From Escallonia rubra (Eukaryota > Streptophyta > Magnoliopsida > Escalloniales > Escalloniaceae), in NCBI GenBank assembly GCA_033065855.1, contig JAVXUO010000077.1, positions 310,001-374,000 of the forward strand: DNA of 64,000 bases, read 5' to 3'. A program made the position numbers and the translations under genes. The notes beneath the pieces are model-generated. The model was not told the origin of the DNA. It searched no databases and saw nothing but the letters and a program-made list of their open reading frames with translations. The number at the start of each line of letters is the position of its first letter. Position 1 is the first letter of the stretch. This document shows, piece after piece, positions 57,601-64,000 of the stretch.

Positions 57601-57905
57601 GGATAAAAGTGGAATTTTGGGGGAATATTTCCGTTGGAGGAAAAGGGGTGGGAGAAAGGGGGGGAAACAAAAAATTCAAACCAGGTGGGGCCGAACCGGG
57701 CCAGTTTTCGGGCCGGGCCAAAACCGGGCTTTTCAGGTCGGGCCGGGCCCGGGCTTTTTTCCAGATTTTCTTGGCCTGGTCCAAGCCCTGGCCCCAAGCC
57801 CAACTGTTTAGGGCCGTCACTGTTCACCGAGAGGGCCGGGCCAGAAACGGGCTGGGTCGGGCCAGCCCGCGGGCCGCCGGCCCTTTTGACAACTCTAGAT
57901 AAATG

Positions 57906-59490
57906 TTACAACTAAAATGACCAATAGCTTAATGTGAGCTGATCCGTTACACGTGCTGGCAACTTAAGGTAAGTTGTCAGCGCTATTTGACCGTCCATCT
58001 ATTGTGGATGGACGAGCCAGATCTATCTTTATTTTAAGTAAATCTCGTCGTCCACTACATAATGTAACTGACAGTGAAATTTATAATATTGTCCCTCCTA
58101 TTTACCTGCGAATCCATTCGACTCATTAAATACCGTCGAGGCATTTCGATTAAAATCACCGTCCGTTAGATAATGTAACAGACGGCGGTTTTTTTTTTTT
58201 TAAGTTAAATCTGGTCATCCGTCCGCTATGAATAGACGCGTACAGCCAGATCGTGCTGGCAACTTAAATAGATCACGTCCCTAGTTTAATTTGTCAAATT
58301 CGATGGTCCAGTAAAATCATCCATGAAATTGCAAAGCATTAGTCATTTCTTAAAATCACTGCATTTGATGGTTCGAGAGTATTTTTGGTCATTTGATAAT
58401 AAGTTTTACTTGTTTCTTAATAATTTTTGTTAAGAAAGTCAACTGACCTAACTGTCAACTGTATTAACGCTTAAAACGCGATTATGAGATTGAACATTTG
58501 TAAATAAACTCCACAGTAGAATAATAGACCCTTATTATGGTACTCTCTGCGCAATGCATGCCATACCCTGACTTCAAATCTTATCCCATCTAGTCCATTC
58601 GTGTGCGAATCCCCCGAATTAGCCAATAAGATTAGCACCCTCCTTGGACTAAATCCAACCGAGTTTGACCGAGACAAAAAAAGACAGTGCAGGCTCATCG
58701 TGGGAAGGCACGGAGGTTGAAAAGTTGGCGGTGGGGAAAGGCGGCGGTGGCAAGCATGGGCCAGCAGTAGTGCCGCCCCCTAGCAGGACCTTTCCCTAGT
58801 GGGTGTACAAATCAGTCAAAGCTGTCTGATATTGATAACTTGCGAGTGTTCATTTCATGTAGACCACTACGACAGCTTTCAACAGAAATTTCCTGCTGCC
58901 AACAACGAAGTCATCCCCACCCACTACTTTTTCTCGGAGCCGTTATCTGATTTTGCAATCTTGTCAAAGCTTGTAATCTTGTCTTGATTAGTTTTAATTA
59001 ATCTATCCATTGAACGGACTACATTGGGTCTCAAGCCACTTGCAGAACAAGTATCATATCCTTGTTTCTCCTTTTGGTTAGGTTATTTATCTCTTTCACA
59101 GCATCCCAAGAGTCAAAAAAAGTCTACTTTCACTACAGTGAAACCTGTCCAGACACGTGTCGTCACCGTTACTACTTGTCCTCGATCACCGTGCATCGCT
59201 CCACATCTCCCAGCTGTCAACCCTTGGAAGCCTGCACAACTAGCAACTGTGCCTTTTACCCATCAGAAACACCAGCAAAGACCCCAAATCTTGCTTGCCT
59301 TTTGCATATTATGGTACGAGATTAACAAATAAGTGTATGATTTCTTAATTTAAGTGCTATTATCATGTATCCGGCTTGTTAGTTTATCGGTATGCTAAAA
59401 GATCTGCCGAAAGTTAAGATGTTACAATCTTCTGGGAGTTAATTATTTTTTAGATTACAGCACGTGTATGGTTTACCTTTGAATTTTTAT
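57906..59490. other. Spacer with a MITE-like duplicated segment
   Basis: CGTGCTGGCAACTTAA occurs at about 57952 and 58252, bracketing 285 bp with a hairpin (GTCCATC..GATGGAC) and two copies of GTCC..TA.ATAATGTAAC.GAC. This could be a small non-autonomous element, but no TIR and target duplication pair was established. The remainder (58270-59490) holds only short overlapping ORFs without domains. Confidence 0.4.
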
Positions 59491-59889
59491 TCATGCTGTA
59501 AGGGTAACGCTCCCACGGTGAGAATACCACCAAAAGTGCGGCTCCTCATAAGAGTTAAACAACATGTGCTCTGTGAAATCTACGTCAGTTGTCACTAGTC
59601 GAATGCAGTTTCTTTGAAGCTTCGTAGGAAATCCATTCCTTTCTTTCAATGAGTGGAATGTCGTGCTTTCAACTTGCAACTTTTCCATGTTTGAGAGTCC
59701 CATCTCCCATTCCATGTTCAGAAGAAACGAAGGAACCTGAAACTTTCCTATGTTTGCAAATTGGCACATATATATAATATTCCACTCATCATTTTTTTTT
59801 ATGTAAATTGAAAATTGACCATATAAGCATGTGACCTCGTTCATCAACTTGTCACATATTGATCCCCTAGACAATTTCTCAACATGCAA
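59491..59889 (-). CDS. Hypothetical ORF, 132 codons
   Basis: An open stretch in otherwise unrecognised DNA. It begins MHVEKLSRGSICDKL and includes NDEWNIIYMCQFANIGKFQV and FTEHMLFNSYEEPHFWWYS. I recognise no family. No signal peptide, membrane segment or repeat is evident. It could be an exon, a pseudogene fragment or chance. Confidence 0.2.
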   Translation of the reverse strand: MHVEKLSRGSICDKLMNEVTCLYGQFSIYIKKNDEWNIIYMCQFANIGKFQVPSFLLNMEWEMGLSNMEKLQVESTTFHSLKERNGFPTKLQRNCIRLVTTDVDFTEHMLFNSYEEPHFWWYSHRGSVTLTA

Positions 59890-60187
59890 GCGGTCCTATG
59901 CATGCGCATGATAGAAATTGTGCCATTATCTTTGCACATCTTTTGTAAGTTCAGCATCAAAAAAAAGAAAAAGGAAATTTGAATGAAGCACGTGACTTAG
60001 GTCAAAATTTCTTGGTTTGACGGCATTGGCAGACCACCTGTATGACCTCGGGGCCACGGCACCCCCTTAAATTTTGTAATTTTTCATTATTTAATAATAG
60101 ATAATCATGTTAAAAATAATTACAAAAATGCCACTATATTTTAACAGTAATAAGGTTTCACTTTGTTGTGTTTTTGACTTTTTGTGC

Positions 60188-60190
<3 letters not shown>

Positions 60191-60245
<55 letters not shown>

Positions 60246-60255
60246 GCACACACAT
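60191..60255. repeat. TA/CA compound microsatellite
   Basis: A run of TA repeats (60191-60231) followed by CA repeats to about 60255. Confidence 0.95.
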
Positions 60256-60474
60256 TAACTTATACGTGACTATTGAGTTCATACGATTAATAATCAAATT
60301 GATGCTACATATATAGAGTAAGAATTAAATGTCCTTCGTGCAAAATTAGTAATTTGTTGTTGACTAACCATATCAAGTTAAGTAAATCATTTTGAATAGT
60401 GATATTACATATGACTAGTAGTAAATTGAGCAATCTATTTTTCATTTAACATATTTAATAGTGATACTAATTAT

Positions 60475-60615
60475 AAGATAGATGATGATTTTCTCACGGA
60501 TTCTTTGATTGTGCTCATTGAGAAAGATATTATGGAGAAGTTTGTTATAGACTCGATCATTGATGACTTTCATGACTATAAAGAACGCCGATTCACTTTG
60601 ACAATCAATTCTTAA
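60475..60615 (+). pseudogene. hAT transposase C-terminal fragment
   Basis: The frame encodes DDDFLTDSLIVLIEKDIMEK then FVIDSIIDDFHDYKERRFTL and ends at TAA (60613-60615). The order 'LSIEKDI.EK..YD.IIDDFA..K.RR' is the usual C-terminus of plant TTF-type zinc-finger hAT transposases. Everything upstream is missing or unrecognisable. Confidence 0.6.
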
Positions 60616-60800
60616 TTATTAGAAAAGTTACATTTACTATGTCTCTTACTTTGTGAAACCTTGATGAACTACTTCTAAATCTAATATTTTTAGTTTTCAT
60701 GTTTTATGGGAGCTTAAACCTTTCGAATTCTTTTATATTATTCATTAATTTTTTATGACTCTTTTGTACCTCCGATTAGACTTTCTGGGTCCGCGCCTGT

Positions 60801-61355
60801 TGCATTGTTTTGATCACATTAATCCGCACATCTTGTGTAGGTTCAGCAAAGGAAAAACAAAAAGGAAGAAAATTTTAATTAAAGCGTGTGACTTAGGATA
60901 AAAGGTCTGGCCCTAACGGGTTGATCACGTTATTACTCCTTCGTAGTTTACACTAGTTTAAAAGGATATTGTATTGCTACTACCTGGGTTGAAGAAATAT
61001 TCCTTCAACTTTTCATATAGCGATAATTAATGGTCGCTACATGTTTTTAGTTGCTTTTATTTAGTGACGCTAAAAAAATATTATTAAAAATTATCGCTAA
61101 AAGTGTTGGCAAAAAGTCACTACAAACATTTAGGTACCATTGATTGTTGTTAAATGAGGGGTTGGAGGAAATTTCTATAACCTGGTTAGCAGACAAAATT
61201 TATTCTTCTTAGATTAGATGAAATGCGTACTACTCGACAAAATTACTCAACTAGGAGTTGATAAACCGTGTAGGTTTGCCTTCTTTAAGAACATGTATGC
61301 AAAAAATAAGTTGTTTGGATGAGTAAAAGTTTATGCAAAATAGTTATTACTAATA
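60801..61355. other. Spacer
   Basis: Contains TAGCGA..GTCGC(T)A and TTAGTGACGCTAAAA words near 61015-61135, reminiscent of CACTA subterminal repeats but without an acceptable terminus. Confidence 0.4.
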
Positions 61356-61360
61356 CTTTG

Positions 61361-62745
61361 TGAAACCAATAAAATAACCCTAGAGGGGGCTGAATAGGGT
61401 TTTTGAAAATTAATGGGGAATTTAAACTAAGCACAATCATAAATCTCAATTATACCAAGTAATACTTCAATGAAGATGCTAACCAAACAATCTCAAACAA
61501 TTAAAGAGCAGTAAGTAAAGAGATTGAGTTAGAGATACTTGACAAGGAGATTTAAATGGTTCGGTTTGAACTACCATCAAACCTACATCCACCTCTTCAA
61601 GGAAGTCCCTTGCAAGAGCACTAGAATCCACTAACAACAATCTTCTTCCGGGTCAAGATAAAAAAAACCCTTACAACACTTGGTGATATCCTCACACCAA
61701 GCACAAGCCTTGAATCCACAAAGCTCACCCAATACTTGACAAACCCAAGCCTTGATCACAATCCTTTTACAAAGATCAAATGTGTACAAAGAAACCCTCT
61801 TGAAAGGAAATGAGTACAAATGAAGCTATAGTGCAATAGAGATATGAGAGAATTGATGACTTGAAGGATCTCACTCTCAATCAAAGAATTGCTCACAAAG
61901 ATGCTCTCTTTAATCATGTAAAATCATGAAGATGAAGAGAGATAAGTTTAATATATGAGCCTTGATGTTCTCTAATGAATTGAGGCTTAGAATGTGGTTT
62001 TTTCATGGTGTATAATGAAGCCCCAAATCATTTATATAGGTAGCAAATGAAATATAGCCGTTATAGGCATAATATGGCCGAAACTGCCATTGCAGTCGAC
62101 TGTATTCCCAATGCAGTCGACTGCATTTCAATGCAATCGACTGGATTCAAATACAGTCGACTGTATTACCCTACTGCCTATCGGCTGCCTCATGGAACCC
62201 CATTTCCTATTTTGGGCATAACTTTCTCTAAAAAAATTGGATTGAGGTGCTGTTTTTTGGGTTGGAAAGCTAATGAAATTTTTTATCAAGATACGAAAAG
62301 ATTAGCAGCAAAAACAGTTTTGAGAAAATCTGAGTGAGCTCCAAAGTTCACTCATTTTTAAGAACCGCACTTGTGTGAATGGTTATGAACTCACATGCAA
62401 TGCACAAGGTGTCCTAAAGTATTTTTAGGTCATAATCATCAATCCAAGCATCAAACCAAGACTAGTTACATAATAATAAAGATCAATCATAATCGATAGT
62501 AACTTAGCCGATGCATTCTTTGTTGCTCTTCGACATTAGACTTGATGAAGCTTCTATAACATATCCATTATAACTTTAAGCTTATTTGGCTTTAATCCAT
62601 CTATCCAACTTCTCAAATGTGTCTTTATGAGTTGCATGTATATACCTACTAAGAATACACTCAAAGCACACATTAGAACATAATCAATGTGTAGTTATCA
62701 TCAAAACAAGATGTAAACCTAGGTTATCCAACCATAGGGCTAACA
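61361..62745 (-). mobile_element. Copia-like (SIRE-type) solo LTR, 1385 bp
   Basis: On the minus strand it starts TGTTAGCCCTATGG and ends TTATTGGTTTCA, the same termini as 22514-24922. The exact 5-bp duplication CTTTG flanks it (61356-61360 and 62746-62750). It contains the TTTTGATGATAACTACAC block and four CAGTCGACTG-type palindromes at 62093-62162. Confidence 0.95.
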
Positions 62746-62754
62746 CTTTGTATA

Positions 62755-63330
62755 GTTATAATACCTTTTAGTCTTCCCATATAATTATTTAGCTTGTTTG
62801 AGTTGGTTTAGTATGTACAAAGTCATATCGAGAGAGGTACAGATAGAGTTCTAGCACTGACCTCCGGTTTGGCTTCTTTTGCTCTCCGTCAAAAGAATGC
62901 GCAGGCATGGTTCAATAATCGAGAAGCTACCATTCCTTTAGCTTTGCATAGTCGTTGACAGGTTCAAGAACTCCCCTCTGATGTTTGAAGGTAACTCTCA
63001 TATCCTTTGTTTTTTTTAAATCCCAATTGGGGTATATTAGAACTACAATTCGTATATAACCGTCGGTATGGGGAATCGAACACGGGACTTCGAGGTCACT
63101 CCTCGAGACCCCCTGCCATCTCCACCACCCCTTCAGTTATATCCTTTGTTTTTTGTGTAGATAGCCTGGTAGTTTGGTGTTGTTGTGTGTAATTAGTTTT
63201 TCCAGTTGTTGTCTTTTCGTTTTAATGTTGTTGGGCTGTAACTGTGTATGATTACTCTTTGTAACCTTTTCTTAATGGTATATATTTCCCAAAATTTCCA
63301 AAAAAAATTAAAATATATATATAAAGCCTC
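62755..63330 (+). mobile_element. Probable LINE 3' end
   Basis: A broken frame near 62868-62965 reads TSGLASFALRQKNAQAWFNN, resembling the end of the RNase H of plant LINEs. It is followed by a T-rich 3' UTR with CTTTGTAACCTTTTCTTAAT and an A-rich end. The SINE sits inside it. Assignment is by general resemblance only. Confidence 0.35.
63016..63138 (-). mobile_element. SINE (tRNA-derived), with target duplications
   Basis: Exact 16-bp direct repeats ATATCCTTTGTTTTTT flank it (63000-63015 and 63139-63154). On the minus strand it has a GGTGGTGGAGATGGC A-box-like start, the polymerase III B box GTTCGATTC, and an A-rich tail. Length of about 123 bp and target duplication length fit a plant SINE. 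Confidence 0.8.
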
Positions 63331-64000
63331 TTGAACACAAAGTTATTTAATTTGCAAAAGCATTATGTTTCTGGCAAAGTTAAATTGTCACTAAAAGCTT
63401 AAACGTAGTTGCCCTCATTCTAATGTGAAGAGCTGATTTTTTTATTTGTGTACCAGCCAGAATATCTGACCTTGACAAGTTAGGCTCAAAATATAAAGTA
63501 GTTGAAATCCAGTATATACATGCTTCAAATACTTGTCTACCACAGTTTATCTTTGAAAAAGATAAAACTGTCACCCATCACTTTTTAGCAGTAAATTAAG
63601 GTATGAACAAGCATTTGAAGGTATCAAAATCGACACCCCCGTATTATGTCTAAGCCGTCTTACACTTTGTCATAGTTTCCAACTTCAAAGATCTCATATC
63701 ACACTTGTATTATAAATTGGTTGCTTAATTTTAGCCAGGGTTTGCTATATTTACTTCATGGAGTAATTCTCTATTTGACCCTTAGGTTTGCTCTAGCAAT
63801 TTTGTTGATCCCTTATCGTTTTTGGTACCTACTTGGTCTTATAACAAAAAGTTCATAGAAATTTAAGCCTTTGTTTAGAACATTAGCAGAATTACGTGTG
63901 TTCAGTGGCACGTAACCATTTTGAAAGAAGTAAGATAGGAAAGTTAAAAAATTTCGTAGCCTAACAAACCAAACCTAACCTAAAGGCTAAAGCCAAAGAA
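63331..64000. other. Unannotated AT-rich right edge
   Basis: Only short ORFs; no repeat or gene recognised. Confidence 0.45.

Larger units (their letters stand above)
53977..57897 (-). mobile_element. Complete hAT (Ac-like) transposon, 3921 bp
   Basis: Termini TAGAGATGTCAAACGGGCC (left) and the complement of TAGAGTTGTCAAAAGGGCC (right) match at 17 of 19 positions. Both ends carry dense GGGCCGGGCC subterminal repeats over about 180 bp, the expected transposase-binding regions. One gene, a 766-codon transposase, is read from right to left. A deleted relative sits at 8004-8206. Confidence 0.96.
53969..57905. repeat. 8-bp target duplication of the intact hAT element
   Basis: GATAAATG at 53969-53976 and again at 57898-57905, exact and directly abutting the element ends. 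An unchanged 8-bp duplication is the signature of hAT transposition. Confidence 0.97.
60040..60800 (+). mobile_element. Relic of a TTF-type hAT element
   Basis: The segment at 60040-60160 is an inverted relative of 9800-9925. It is followed by a transposase tail at 60475-60615 and a GACTTTCTGGGTCCGCGCCT end-like sequence at 60779-60798. No complete ends or target duplication are seen. Confidence 0.45.

Noticed and set aside
59024-59332. Overlapping ORFs of 102 and 87 codons in two frames
   Set aside because: Neither has a domain, and open text in two frames at once suggests base composition, not coding.
61015-61140. CACTA transposon terminus (CACTACAAAC at 61123)
   Set aside because: Subterminal-like words lie on the wrong side of the CACTA terminus, and no partner end or 3-bp duplication was found.
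63060-63135. tRNA gene on the minus strand
   Set aside because: A polymerase III B box is present but no cloverleaf could be drawn, and the flanking 16-bp direct repeats identify a SINE.

Overview
The window is nuclear DNA from a flowering plant, probably a dicot. Four exons at the left edge encode a plant-type 20S proteasome beta-3 subunit with ordinary GT-AG introns. Nearly everything else is transposable-element sequence: Ty3/gypsy elements of Tat type, chromovirus LTRs, Ty1/copia-like solo LTRs, TRIMs, hAT and Mutator-like DNA elements, a SINE and a likely LINE tail. No rRNA, tRNA gene, CRISPR array or bacterial-type operon was seen.

Layout. 1-7139: the 3' half of the proteasome beta-3 gene, + strand, with repeat-filled introns. 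7140-10770: spacer with relics of hAT-type elements. 10771-39480: an old Tat-like gypsy element ('element 2', + strand) with tRNA-Arg primer site, gag, protease, RT, RNase H, a second RNase H, integrase and an antisense ORF. Its 5' LTR is split by a younger relative ('element 1', 11025-26144, target duplication ACTTG). Element 1's 3' LTR is itself split by a copia-like solo LTR (22514-24922), which holds a non-autonomous hAT (22916-24037, duplication GGTATTAC). Element 2 also carries a Mutator-like element (27820-29089, 9-bp duplication) and a reversed solo LTR inside its second RNase H domain (34493-35682).

39590-50350: remains of a third Tat-like element ('element 3', - strand), with a duplicated gag start. 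It is interrupted by a 4.1-kb composite (42722-46839), in which a gag-only chromovirus is bracketed by two inverted TRIMs, and by a 2.5-kb chromovirus solo LTR (47604-50089). 50350-53040: a CpG-rich block of four adjacent minisatellites of unknown origin. 53977-57897: a structurally complete hAT transposon with an uninterrupted 766-codon transposase, near-matching terminal inverted repeats and an exact 8-bp duplication. 57906-64000: mostly unrecognised spacer with an hAT transposase tail, a copia-like solo LTR (61361-62745) and a SINE (63016-63138) inside a probable LINE tail.

The proteasome gene is the only recognisable host gene. The hAT transposase is the only mobile-element protein that looks intact; every retroelement ORF is broken by stops, frameshifts or catalytic changes. 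The least explained parts are the inverted-TRIM composite, the CpG-rich minisatellite block, and the AACCGGCCGGTT-like motif array shared by the leaders and 3' regions of the Tat-like elements.
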